DNA of 64,000 nucleotides from Natronorubrum thiooxidans (GTDB lineage: Archaea > Halobacteriota > Halobacteria > Halobacteriales > Natrialbaceae), in contig NZ_FTNR01000014.1 in the NCBI RefSeq assembly GCF_900156475.1, positions 50,408 through 114,407 on the forward strand, given 5' to 3'. Numbering within the stretch: the stretch's first letter is position 1; each line of letters starts with the position of its first letter. The position numbers were made by a program, and so were the translations under genes. Below the pieces are notes generated by a model. The model was not told the DNA's origin, ran no database searches, and saw only the letters and a list, made by a program, of their open reading frames with translations. Positions 8,435-16,711 of the stretch are shown here, in pieces.

Positions 8435-8629
8435 ATGTTCGACATACGCGGCGAACTCGAGGTCGACACCCTCCTGAAAATCGTCCTCGGACTGGTCGCT
8501 GTCTTGCTCGTCTTGCAGATCCTCCAGACACTGGTCAGTGGGATCGCCAGCCTGCTCGGTCCGTTCTTCCTACTCGTCCAGATTGCGATCGCCGTCCTGA
8601 TCGTCCTCTGGCTGGTCGACCGAATCTGA
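8435..8629 (+). CDS. Small two-helix membrane protein
   Basis: A 64-residue protein beginning MFDIRGELEVDTLLKIVLG, almost entirely two hydrophobic helices (about 12-35 and 40-60). I chose the ATG at 8435 because an upstream in-frame ATG adds 17 basic residues unlike the rest. It resembles short conserved membrane proteins of haloarchaea. No function can be stated. Confidence 0.7.
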   Translation: MFDIRGELEVDTLLKIVLGLVAVLLVLQILQTLVSGIASLLGPFFLLVQIAIAVLIVLWLVDRI

Positions 8630-8677
8630 ACCGCTCGAGCGTCGTCGGATCACCACACTCATACTCGAACCGCTCCT

Positions 8678-9190
8678 ATGACGGGGTACGTGTACAGCGT
8701 CAACGTCCCGGTTCCCGGTCGCGTCCGCACGCTCGCGAACGAACTCTATCCCGAGCTCGTCGGCTTCGAGCACGTCCGCGAGGACCACTCGTGTCTGCTC
8801 AAACGCCTCGGCGAGGCCGACCACGTCGCCCAGCTCCAACACCGCGCCCACCGCGCGCTCGAGGGTGCACCCGCCGTCGAAGCCCGAATTACGGAAATCG
8901 ACTACTTCGAAGCCCCACCGCTTGGGTCGGCTCCCGTCGTCTATCTCGCCGTCGAGAGCCCCGGCCTCGAGTCGATCCACGCCGACCTCACGGAGGCGTT
9001 CGAGACCGTCGAGGGGCTCGAGGGCGCCGACTACGTCCCCCACGTCACGCTGGCCCGCGGCGGAGACGTAGCGACCGCGAAACGGCTGGCCGATCGCGAG
9101 ATCGAGCCGATCCAGTGGACGGTCAGCGGCCTCGAGTTCTGGGATGGAACGTACAAGCTGCCGGTGAGTCGCGTCTCGCTGCCCGCCTGA
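8678..9190 (+). CDS. 2H phosphoesterase (2'-5' RNA ligase-like)
   Basis: A 170-residue protein of the 2H superfamily. The second HxT motif is clear (HVTLARGG, about residue 122) and the first appears as DHSCLLKRLG (about 35), a His-x-Cys rather than His-x-Thr/Ser pattern unless HS is offset. Such proteins hydrolyse or ligate 2',3'-cyclic phosphate ends of RNA. It starts 48 bp after the small membrane gene. A second member of the superfamily, ThpR, is at 53120. Confidence 0.75.
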   Translation: MTGYVYSVNVPVPGRVRTLANELYPELVGFEHVREDHSCLLKRLGEADHVAQLQHRAHRALEGAPAVEARITEIDYFEAPPLGSAPVVYLAVESPGLESIHADLTEAFETVEGLEGADYVPHVTLARGGDVATAKRLADREIEPIQWTVSGLEFWDGTYKLPVSRVSLPA

Positions 9191-9225
9191 CAGCGATTGG
9201 CTGCTCCGTGTCCAGCGTGACAGCG

Positions 9226-11418
9226 TTACGGGGCCGGCGGCTCGCCGCCGTAGGCGTCGTGATCGCCGTAGAAGTTTCTCATTGCGAACTTCAGCTTCTC
9301 GGGATCGAGATCGATCAGTTCCTCGCGTTCCTCGTGTGGGAACGTACTGTTGACGCTGTATCTGCCGAGGTCGGCTTTGGCCGACCGTGAGTAGCGCTGA
9401 TCGAGCAGCGCGCGGACGCCGACGTCCTCGGGCGAGCGGATCACCCGACCGAGCGCCTGTCTCGTTTTGCGGACCGTCGGAATCTCGACGGCGTAGCGCC
9501 AGCCCGTTTCGGTCCCCTCGAACGCCGCGTCGTAGGCCGCCTGGACCGCCTCGGCTCGATCGTCTAAATGCGGGTACGGAACGCCGACCACCAGCACCGT
9601 CGTCGCATCGTCGCCGTCGAAGCTCACCCCCTCCGCGAGGGTTCCCCACAGGGAAGTACACAACACCGCCCCATCGTCCGCGACGAACCGCTGGCGCAAC
9701 TCCTCGACTGACTCGCCCGGCTCGTCCAGATACACCGTCTTCGCAGACTGGGCCTCGAGGCGGTCGGCGTAGCGCTCGGCCTCGCCGTAGTTGGGGAAAA
9801 AGGCGAGCGTGTTGCCGGGCGTCATCCGCACGGCGTCGTGGATCGTCTCCGTAACCGACTCCTGTACGTCGGGATCGTTTCGATCCGAGGAAAACAGCGG
9901 CGGCGTCTCGACGGCGTACGTCCGTCGCCTGTCCTCGGGGAACTGCAGTCCGTAGGCCATCGTGACCGGCTCCTCGAGCCCCAGTACGCTCTCGGTGACG
10001 TCGAACGGCTGGAGGGTCGCACTCATCAGGACGGTGCTATAGACGTCGTCGAACAGCCGTCCGGTGACCTGTCGCGGTAGACAGGAGTACAGCTCCGCGC
10101 GGCCGTAGACCTCGTCGGTACCGGCATCGCGGGTGACGGCGACGACCGGATACAGCCCCTCCGTCGTCCCTTCCTCGAGCCACGCGTTGACGAACGCCGC
10201 GGCCTGCAGGGTCTGACACTCCGTCCGGGTTGCCGTCTCGCCGTCGCGGTAGGCCTCTTCGTACTGCTCGTCTAACTCCTGGCCGAGTTCCATCGCGGCC
10301 TCTAAGTCGTCGTCGATCCCCTGTCCGGAGTAGCGCTGGAGGAACTCGAGGGTCAGCTCGTCGCGTCGGTCCTCGTTGGCGATCGAGATATCAGTCCAGT
10401 TCTCGCCGACCGCCTCACGGTCACCGAAGCCAAACGACTCCTCGTAGGTCTCGACGAGCGCGCGGTGAAACGCCGAGAGGGCGTTGGCAGCGTCCGTCGA
10501 GCGCGGGTCATCGGTGTCCGCGAGTTCGTCCAGTGCCGAATCGAACGTCCGTTCAGAACAGGTCCGGGTCGCGTGCTCTCGAGCGGCGTCCTCGACGTTG
10601 TGGGCCTCGTCGAAGACGGCGATGACGTCCTCGGGGTCGCGACCGAGCCAGCGGAAAAACTGCTGTCGGATGGTCGAATCGAGCAGATGGTGGTAGTTAC
10701 AGACAACGAGGTCGACGCCCTCGAGTCCCTCTTTTAAGAGTTCGTAGCCACACAGCTGCTGGTTTTCGGCGTACTCGTAGATCTCGTCGGGCGTGCGGAC
10801 GTCCTCGAACAGCCAGCTAAAGAAGTCGTCCGTGTCGTCGGTCAGGTTGTTCCGATAGTACTCACAGATGTTCTGGTCTGCTAAATCCTCGAGTCGGTCC
10901 TCGATCGACTCGAGTTCGTCCATGACGGCGCTGCGGGCATCTGCCGCGCCGCCGTCGCCCTCTTGGCTCTCCGCGAGGAGTTCGCGCTGGCGGCGCTCGA
11001 GTTGGCGTTTGTCGCGTTCGGTATCGACGACCGCGCGGGTGTTGTCCCGCAGGGCCTGACACTCCTCATAGCCGACGTCGATGTGACACATCGAGGACTT
11101 GCCTTTGAACACGACCGCTCGAATCCGCTCTTCGCGGGTGATCGCGCGGGCCTCGGCGACGAACTGGCGCATCTGCTGGTGGACGTTGGTCGTGATGACG
11201 ACCGTCTTGTCCTGCTCGCGGGCGACCTCGAGGGCAGGGACCAGCGACGAGAGCGTCTTGCCGGTCCCACAGGCCCCCTCGAAGAGGACGTTCTGCCCGC
11301 GAGTCAACGCGTTGTGGATGCGATCCATCGCCTCGCGCTGATTCTCGTACGGCTGGTCGTACGGGAAAAAGCGCATGTACCCGGCAGTCTCGGACACGGT
11401 ACGTGATTGGTCCTTCAT
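9226..11418 (-). CDS. XPD/Rad3-type ATP-dependent DNA helicase
   Basis: Superfamily 2 helicase of 730 residues. Walker A is EGACGTGKT (about residue 44), the DEAH box is VFDEAHNVED, and four cysteines between them (SSMC, YEEC, ICEYY, QLCGYE) match the iron-sulfur cluster of XPD, FancJ and DinG-type helicases. The C-terminal motor has SATLQPFDVTES and ALGRVIRSPEDVGVR (motif VI). I start at the ATG at 11418 (MKDQSRTVSE); an 84-residue in-frame upstream extension lacks family similarity. Probable role is 5'-3' unwinding in DNA repair. Confidence 0.9.
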   Translation of the reverse strand: MKDQSRTVSETAGYMRFFPYDQPYENQREAMDRIHNALTRGQNVLFEGACGTGKTLSSLVPALEVAREQDKTVVITTNVHQQMRQFVAEARAITREERIRAVVFKGKSSMCHIDVGYEECQALRDNTRAVVDTERDKRQLERRQRELLAESQEGDGGAADARSAVMDELESIEDRLEDLADQNICEYYRNNLTDDTDDFFSWLFEDVRTPDEIYEYAENQQLCGYELLKEGLEGVDLVVCNYHHLLDSTIRQQFFRWLGRDPEDVIAVFDEAHNVEDAAREHATRTCSERTFDSALDELADTDDPRSTDAANALSAFHRALVETYEESFGFGDREAVGENWTDISIANEDRRDELTLEFLQRYSGQGIDDDLEAAMELGQELDEQYEEAYRDGETATRTECQTLQAAAFVNAWLEEGTTEGLYPVVAVTRDAGTDEVYGRAELYSCLPRQVTGRLFDDVYSTVLMSATLQPFDVTESVLGLEEPVTMAYGLQFPEDRRRTYAVETPPLFSSDRNDPDVQESVTETIHDAVRMTPGNTLAFFPNYGEAERYADRLEAQSAKTVYLDEPGESVEELRQRFVADDGAVLCTSLWGTLAEGVSFDGDDATTVLVVGVPYPHLDDRAEAVQAAYDAAFEGTETGWRYAVEIPTVRKTRQALGRVIRSPEDVGVRALLDQRYSRSAKADLGRYSVNSTFPHEEREELIDLDPEKLKFAMRNFYGDHDAYGGEPPAP

Positions 11419-11547
11419 TCGATAAAAGGGTTCGTCTCGATCAAACCGGCGACTGTCGCTGCCGCTGTGCCCACCAGGGGCTGTCGTTGACACGGGCCGG
11501 CGAACGCGCGGTACAGCGACATCCGTCTCGAGTCCCTGCGCTCGAGT

Positions 11548-11955
11548 ATGGCCATCCCCGGATACGACTCCAGCAACGTCGCGGAGTTCACACTCGAACA
11601 CGCCGGCGCTCGCGTCGCCGTCGTCGCGGGCGTCGTTCCCGACGCGTTCGGACTCGAGAAAAGCGGACACGAACCACCCGTAGACGCCCTCTCGAGCCCC
11701 GTCTACCTCGTCGCGCTCGACGGGCTGAAGGCGGTCGAAGCGATGCGAATCGCGCTCGTGTACGATCCCTCGAGGCTCCCTCCCGGCGCGAGTCCGACCG
11801 ACGTCGCGGTCGCCGTCGCCCGCGAGGACGGCTGGGATCCGCTCGAGTCGACCGTCGATCTGGAGGCGACGACGGTGACGACAGTGCTGAACGATCGGCC
11901 GCCGGGCTCGACGGTTGTCGCAGGCTACGACGACAGCAACGGCGACGCGTACTGA
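11548..11955 (+). CDS. Hypothetical acidic protein
   Basis: A 135-residue open frame with normal haloarchaeal codon use. It begins MAIPGYDSSNVAEFTLEHAG and ends VVAGYDDSNGDAY, so a YD-x-SN motif brackets the protein. The middle alternates valine and alanine beta-like stretches (RVAVVAGVV, VYLVALDGL). No signal peptide or transmembrane helix is evident. I do not recognise the family. It sits between the divergent helicase and a phosphoesterase on the same strand. Confidence 0.55.
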   Translation: MAIPGYDSSNVAEFTLEHAGARVAVVAGVVPDAFGLEKSGHEPPVDALSSPVYLVALDGLKAVEAMRIALVYDPSRLPPGASPTDVAVAVAREDGWDPLESTVDLEATTVTTVLNDRPPGSTVVAGYDDSNGDAY

Positions 11956-12100
11956 TTCGATCTGCTGTACCGATCACCAGAAGCGGGGTCGGTGATCGGC
12001 GGTCAGTGATTACAGCGTCTGTATGACTAGCTCGTGCATGATCGAGCGCGAGGATGGCGATGGCGAAAGGATCGTCACCCCTCGACCTGTAGCCGACGGT

Positions 12101-12670
12101 ATGATCGCGATTTTCTCGGATACGCACAGCAGCCGTGGACACGACCTCGAGGGCGAGGCGCTGACGGCGGCCCGCGAGGCCGACGTCGTGATTCACGCGG
12201 GCGACTTTACGAGTCCGAGCGCGCTCGAAGCATTTCAAGACGAGTGCGAGGTGCTTCATGCCGTCCACGGAAACGCCGACAGCGCAGCCGTCCGGGATCG
12301 ACTCCCGACGGCTCGCGTCGTCGAAGCGGGCGGCGTCCGGTTTGCAGTGACCCACCGGCGGGACGGCGGCGAGATGGGCCTCGTCATGTTCGGTCGCTCG
12401 AAACAGGCCGACGTCGTCGTCTCGGGCCACAGCCACCGACCGACGGTTATCGAGACCGAGGACTGTCTCCTGTTGAACCCCGGCAGCCACGCCGATCCGC
12501 GCGGGAATCGACCAGGATTCGCTGTCCTCGAGGCCGCCGACGCGAGAGACGAGGGCGACGAGCCAACCGGGGACGAGACGCGACTCGTCGGCGAGATTCG
12601 CCAGCCGGATGGAACGCTTGTGGATTCGTTCGAGGTCACTGGAACGGCGACAGCCGAAAGGGAGGAGTAA
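12101..12670 (+). CDS. Metallophosphoesterase, YfcE/MJ0936 type
   Basis: A 189-residue calcineurin-like phosphodiesterase. The dimetal site is visible in order: FSDTH (about 5-9), HAGDF (about 36), GNAD (about 60), TH (about 83), GHSHRP (about 107) and LLNPGS (about 121). The length fits the small YfcE-type family that cleaves simple phosphodiesters. I start at the ATG at 12101 because MIAIFSDTH is the usual N-terminus; a 26-residue upstream extension is unlike the family. The stop lies four bases before the hairpin array. Confidence 0.88.
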   Translation: MIAIFSDTHSSRGHDLEGEALTAAREADVVIHAGDFTSPSALEAFQDECEVLHAVHGNADSAAVRDRLPTARVVEAGGVRFAVTHRRDGGEMGLVMFGRSKQADVVVSGHSHRPTVIETEDCLLLNPGSHADPRGNRPGFAVLEAADARDEGDEPTGDETRLVGEIRQPDGTLVDSFEVTGTATAEREE

Positions 12671-12673
12671 ATC

Positions 12674-12801
12674 GCCTCGGGGTCAAGTGGTTCGAGACGC
12701 GGAGCGTCTCGTCATCAAGCGAGACCAGAGGTCTCGCGGACATCGCGGAGCTTCGCTCCGCTCAGTCACGGAAATCGAAAATTTCCGTACGACCCCGAGG
12801 C
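12674..12801. repeat. Four-hairpin array enclosed by 11-bp inverted repeat
   Basis: GCCTCGGGGTC at 12674-12684 pairs perfectly with GACCCCGAGGC at 12791-12801. Between them lie four separate perfect hairpins: CGAGACGC/GCGTCTCG (12693-12711, loop GGA), GCGAGACC/GGTCTCGC (12719-12737, loop AGA), GCGGAGC/GCTCCGC (12745-12761, loop TTC) and ACGGAAAT/ATTTCCGT (12768-12788, loop CGAAA). The whole could fold as a multibranch RNA. It directly follows the tnpB stop on the minus strand, where the guide RNA of TnpB systems is encoded, and the phosphoesterase stop on the plus strand, where it could end transcription. Confidence 0.85.
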
Positions 12802-12820
12802 TTTCGCGTGGACTCCCGTT

Positions 12821-14038
12821 CTATGCCTCAACCGAGGCAGGGGGTACGTATTCCCCACTCACGTTCAGCGTCCCGCGATTCAAGCGCACATCTACGGGTG
12901 CGCCTCCATCGTCTGCGTTTTGCCGACGACGGAGATACTGCAAACCGATGTTCTTGGAAGCGTTGTAGTCGGCGTGGTTCTCATACCCGCACTGCTGACA
13001 CTCGAACGACTCCCCGTCACGGTTATCGTCGTGGGTAAACCCACACGTCGAACAACGCTTTGACGTATTGCGCGGGTCAACCTGTACGGCTTCGACACCG
13101 TGTTCTTCGGCCTTGTATTCAACGTACTCGTGGAGGCGTCGGAACGCCCAGACGTGTTGCCACGTCGCCTCGGGAATGTTCTCCCGAATGTAGGTCAAAT
13201 CCTCGAACACGATGTGCGAACAGTCGTTCTCGACGGCCTCCTCGATAAGTTCGTTCGCCACCGTGTGCAGGTATATCTCGAACCGTCCATACTCTTTCTG
13301 TCCGACGCTTTCAATGTTTTCGTGGGCGTGACGAGACCCACACTGCTGGAGCGACCCACGACGCTTCTCGTACTCTCGACGCCAGTGGTTGAACTCGTCT
13401 GCCGACCAGAATCGGCCCGTCGAAGCAACGGCGAGATTGTTGACGCCCAAATCCACACCAAGGACTGTTCTGTGCTTGGATTCGGATTCAGACGGTTCTT
13501 CGTCTGCTTCGACTTTCCGCATTGAGGCGTGGAGATACCAGTCACCGTCGCGGTACTGCAAGTTCGCCATCCGAAACTCGAAGTCTTCGTCGGAGACGTA
13601 TTTGGTCGGCGGTGTCTCCGAGTCGTCGGGAAGGATGTAGTCGCACTCAACACGCCCATCCACGGTCGAAAGGGAAACGTGGTCTCGGTGGAACGTCGCG
13701 CTCCGCTTGTCGTACACCGCGCTATCGGCAGAAAAGTACGGTTGTGACGTGTTCTCGCCACGTTCGAGGCGCGAGACTCCACTTTTAACGGCTTCGACCG
13801 CCCTACGAATCCCTTTCTGGACAAGATTCGCGGTCAAGTCGGTTTCGTCGCGGAGTCGGTCGTAGAGGGCGCGTTCGGCTTTCGCTTTCGAGGTGACGTG
13901 GTATCCGTCGTCGCCGTGCCAGCACCATTCGCTCGCGGTGTTGGCGCAGTGTTTGAACTGCTCGACCGTCTCTCGAAGCGACTCGTCGGCTCCTTCGGGA
14001 GTGTCGAGTTTGATGACGGCGGTACGACGGTATTCCAC
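12821..14038 (-). CDS. tnpB: TnpB/IS1341-type RNA-guided nuclease
   Basis: A 405-residue IS200/IS605-family OrfB. The three RuvC acidic residues are present: GVDLGVNNLAV (Asp), IVFEDLTYIRE (Glu) and HADYNASKNI (Asp). A four-cysteine zinc finger (CSTC ... CQQC) lies between the last two. No tnpA transposase is nearby, so it is a solo copy. The frame is full length, without stops. TnpB proteins cut DNA guided by an RNA made from the 3' end of the gene and the flanking element end. Domestication or mobilisation in trans by another element's TnpA are both possible. Confidence 0.93.
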   Translation of the reverse strand: MEYRRTAVIKLDTPEGADESLRETVEQFKHCANTASEWCWHGDDGYHVTSKAKAERALYDRLRDETDLTANLVQKGIRRAVEAVKSGVSRLERGENTSQPYFSADSAVYDKRSATFHRDHVSLSTVDGRVECDYILPDDSETPPTKYVSDEDFEFRMANLQYRDGDWYLHASMRKVEADEEPSESESKHRTVLGVDLGVNNLAVASTGRFWSADEFNHWRREYEKRRGSLQQCGSRHAHENIESVGQKEYGRFEIYLHTVANELIEEAVENDCSHIVFEDLTYIRENIPEATWQHVWAFRRLHEYVEYKAEEHGVEAVQVDPRNTSKRCSTCGFTHDDNRDGESFECQQCGYENHADYNASKNIGLQYLRRRQNADDGGAPVDVRLNRGTLNVSGEYVPPASVEA

Positions 14039-14130
14039 TGTGCTTTCACATGTACAAGAGGTATTACTTATCTGTTTGGGAGTTGGCCTGCCATCGTAGC
14101 GTGGTTTGTGTCATCTGGTGTCGGCTTCCT

Positions 14131-14151
14131 CCCCGACCTCAAGGGTCGGGG
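14131..14151. repeat. Hairpin at presumed left end of the tnpB element
   Basis: CCCCGACC-TCAAG-GGTCGGGG forms an 8-bp stem 93 bp upstream of the tnpB start. Subterminal hairpins of this kind mark the ends of IS200/IS605 elements. With the array at 12674 it would delimit an element of about 1.5 kb. The 580-bp gap 14039-14621 otherwise holds a copy of a 26-nt dispersed element and no convincing gene. Confidence 0.5.
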
Positions 14152-14328
14152 CATCCGCCTCGTACCGCCTGTGAACAGCCGGAAGACGGAGCCTCAGCGG
14201 GGCGACAGCGAGGCGTCGGAAGGCGTCAGCGGGGGACACGTCCGGCGAGCCGGTTGCCCGCGGCGTGAACGATAGTAACCATTGAAAATCAATGCACACC
14301 TAATCGCAGGACAGCGTTGCGATCAGTG

Positions 14329-14354
14329 TGTAAATCGTTTCAGTGGCTACTATA
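14329..14354 (+). repeat. Dispersed 26-nt element, copy 1
   Basis: The 26-nt block from 14329 begins TGTAAATCGTTTCAGT and ends GGCTACTATA. It matches 24 of 26 bases of the block at 36773-36798. The end CTACTATA could serve as a TATA box. It is followed by a nested inverted repeat (ATCACCCGG ... CCGGG ... GGGTGAT, 14354-14387). It could be a shared promoter module or the remains of a mobile element end. Confidence 0.6.
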
Positions 14355-14621
14355 TCACCCGGGGACAGCCGGGAGTACGTGGGTGATCCGTGTGGTTGCC
14401 CGTCTCGACCGCGACAGCAGCGAGCCGCGATCAAGACGTAGTTGCGACGATGCGAGCCGGATGGATATACACGGCGGAAGGTGAAACGTCGGTTTCAGCC
14501 AGTCCTCCGGTCGAGACGGCTGTCGGACAGGCGGCCGACCGTCTCAGGCCCAATTTGTCGGCACACAATCAGTTCCGTGCGGTCGAAACGGTTTTGCGCG
14601 CTGACACAGTATCGATCCCAT

Positions 14622-14747
14622 ATGCTGGATTTCATCCCTAACGATCCTGTCATCATCGCGGTCGTGGTGATCCTCCTGTCGCTGGTCTTTTTTTCGTATC
14701 TGCTGCTCCGACGAACGATCCTCGAGTTCCGCGATGGCATGCGCTAA
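14622..14747 (+). CDS. Very small single-helix membrane protein
   Basis: A 41-residue frame starting MLDFIPNDPVIIAVVVILL with one transmembrane helix (about 9-28) and a basic tail (RRTILEFRDGMR). The positive tail after the helix would face the cytoplasm. The composition is what one expects of a real membrane peptide rather than chance translation of GC-rich DNA. Function unknown; it precedes another small membrane protein by 45 bp. Confidence 0.5.
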   Translation: MLDFIPNDPVIIAVVVILLSLVFFSYLLLRRTILEFRDGMR

Positions 14748-14792
14748 CGGCCGCCAGGCCGTGCTGAGACACGGTGACCGGTCGACGGGGCG

Positions 14793-15023
14793 ATGAGTCG
14801 GGACGATTCGACCGACTCGAGCGCACGCGTCTGGGGTGAGCGCGTCGTTTCGACGCTCCGTCTCGTCGCAGTCTCACTGCTCGTCGTCGGCTTCAGTGGC
14901 TGGCTGATAGACGACGGCGGCGAGGTCGCACTCGAGTCACCGTTTACGCTCGCGTTCGGTGTCGGTGTCGGCTGTGCAGTCGTCTCGATCTATCTCGGGG
15001 TCTTTCTGGTGAACCGGGATTGA
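14793..15023 (+). CDS. Small two-helix membrane protein
   Basis: A 76-residue protein with a charged start (MSRDDSTDSSARVWGERVV), a first helix about 24-42 (RLVAVSLLVVGFSGWLI), an acidic loop and a second helix about 54-74 (AFGVGVGCAVVSIYLGVFLV). Possibly co-transcribed with the 41-residue protein upstream. No function recognised. Confidence 0.6.
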   Translation: MSRDDSTDSSARVWGERVVSTLRLVAVSLLVVGFSGWLIDDGGEVALESPFTLAFGVGVGCAVVSIYLGVFLVNRD

Positions 15024-15095
15024 TCGCCGACCGGTCGGTCAGCTGGAGTGTTCGATTCGAAAACGGTATGCCGGCGCTCGGGATACGTGTGACAC

Positions 15096-16190
15096 ATGGA
15101 CCCACGTATCCGCGAACACGCCGAGATCATCGCGAACCACTCGGTCGACCTCCAGGAAGGAGACACCGTCATCATCGACGCCCACCCCGTCGCCGAGGAT
15201 CTGGTCGTTGCCCTCCACGAAGTGATCGGCGAGATCGGCGCGAACCCCCTGACGACGAACCAGCGAACGGGCGCACGCCAGCGCCGCGCGTACCTCCGTG
15301 CCGGCGACGACGAGTACGAGACGCCCGCCCACGAACTCGCACTCATCGAGGAGACGGACGTCTACATCGCGATTCGGGCGGGCGACAACGTCACCCAGAC
15401 CAGCGACGTCGACCCGGAAACCAGTGCAGCCTACCAGCAAGCCCGTCAGCCGATTCTCGAGGAACGGCTCTCGACGCGCTGGTGTCTCACGCAGTTCCCC
15501 GCGCCAGCGAACGCCCAACTGGCCGAGATGTCGACGGCAGGCTACGAGGAGTTCGTCTGGGATGCCGTCAACAAAGACTGGGACGACCAGCGCGCCCATC
15601 AGGCGAACATGGTCGAGCTCATGGACCCGGCCTCCGAAATCCGAATCAAAAGCGGCGAGACGACCGACGTGACGATGTCGATCGACGGGAACCCGACACG
15701 CAACGACTACGGCGAGCACAACCTCCCCGGCGGCGAGGTCTTCACCGCGCCCGTCCCCGACAGCGTCGAGGGCGAGGTGCTGTTCGACATGCCGCTGTAC
15801 CATCAGGGTCGGGAGATCACGGACGTCTACCTCGAGTTCGAAGGCGGCGAGGTCGTTTCCCACTCGGCGGCGAAAAACGAGGAGACGTTGACGGAAGTTC
15901 TGAATACGGACGACGGCGCGCGCCGACTCGGCGAACTCGGGATCGGGATGAACCGCGATATCGACCAGTTCACGTACAACATGCTGTTCGACGAGAAGAT
16001 GGGCGACACCGTCCACATGGCCGTCGGCCGCGCCTACGACGACACCGTCGGCGAAGGCAACGAGGCGAACGCGTCCGCGGTCCACGTCGACATGATCGTC
16101 GACATGAGCGAGGATTCGCTGATCGAGATCGACGGCGAGGTCGTCCAGCGGGACGGCACGTTCGTCTTCGAGGACGGTTTTGAGCAGTAG
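15096..16190 (+). CDS. Aminopeptidase, M29 family
   Basis: A 364-residue protein of the thermophilic aminopeptidase family (AmpS/aminopeptidase T type), which removes N-terminal residues with two metal ions. The family pattern is visible: the central EHNLPGGEVFTAPV with a metal-binding glutamate (about residue 213), FDEKMGDTVHMAVG with a metal histidine (about 310) and the final HVDMIVDM (about 330). Length is as expected (360-410). Intracellular, no signal peptide. Monocistronic, 72 bp after the preceding small gene. Confidence 0.9.
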   Translation: MDPRIREHAEIIANHSVDLQEGDTVIIDAHPVAEDLVVALHEVIGEIGANPLTTNQRTGARQRRAYLRAGDDEYETPAHELALIEETDVYIAIRAGDNVTQTSDVDPETSAAYQQARQPILEERLSTRWCLTQFPAPANAQLAEMSTAGYEEFVWDAVNKDWDDQRAHQANMVELMDPASEIRIKSGETTDVTMSIDGNPTRNDYGEHNLPGGEVFTAPVPDSVEGEVLFDMPLYHQGREITDVYLEFEGGEVVSHSAAKNEETLTEVLNTDDGARRLGELGIGMNRDIDQFTYNMLFDEKMGDTVHMAVGRAYDDTVGEGNEANASAVHVDMIVDMSEDSLIEIDGEVVQRDGTFVFEDGFEQ

Positions 16191-16285
16191 GATCGCGACG
16201 GACTCGAGACCCGGTCCAACGACCGCAAACCGCCCGACGGATCGTCATCGTCTGGGTTTATCAGTCCGGACTCAGTAGCTATCAT

Positions 16286-16705
16286 ATGGCAGTCCTCGTA
16301 GCGTACGATGGGTCCGCGCCCGCACGCAAGGCAGTGGAACACGCCTTTGAGACGTTCCCCGACGAGGAGATCATCCTGCTGCGCGTCGTCGAAGCAGCGG
16401 AGGGCTCGACGGGAGCGGGGATCGAACTCCTGAAAGACATGTTCCGAGACCGTGAAGCGGAGATCTCCAAAGGGTTCGGCGACGAAGTCTCGGACATCGT
16501 CAGCACCGATGACGTCGATTTCCGCACGGAGACGGCTGTCGGCCAGCCCGCTCGAGCGGTCGTCGCGTTCGCGGAGGAGAACGATGAGGTCGAACACGTC
16601 ATCATCGGCAGCCACGGACGGGACGGCGTCTCGCGCGTGTTACTCGGCAGCGTCGCCGAAACAATCGTCCGCCGGTCCCCCGTTCCGGTGACCGTCATCC
16701 GATAG
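16286..16705 (+). CDS. Universal stress protein, UspA family
   Basis: A 139-residue single-domain Usp. It starts MAVLVAYDGSAPARKAVEHA, and the ATP-binding end is intact: IIGSHGRDGVSRVLLGSVAE followed by RRSPVPVTVI. This G2xG9xGS arrangement marks the nucleotide-binding subgroup. Haloarchaea carry many such proteins of undefined role. Convergent with the SDR gene, whose stop is six bases away. Confidence 0.92.
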   Translation: MAVLVAYDGSAPARKAVEHAFETFPDEEIILLRVVEAAEGSTGAGIELLKDMFRDREAEISKGFGDEVSDIVSTDDVDFRTETAVGQPARAVVAFAEENDEVEHVIIGSHGRDGVSRVLLGSVAETIVRRSPVPVTVIR

Positions 16706-16711
16706 CTGCGC

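Noticed and set aside
12671..12820. CRISPR-like array
   Set aside because: The hairpins differ in sequence and there are no repeated units with spacers.
14390..14641. 83-residue plus-strand frame
   Set aside because: Composition is mixed and it overlaps the better 41-residue membrane protein frame; no signal or family.
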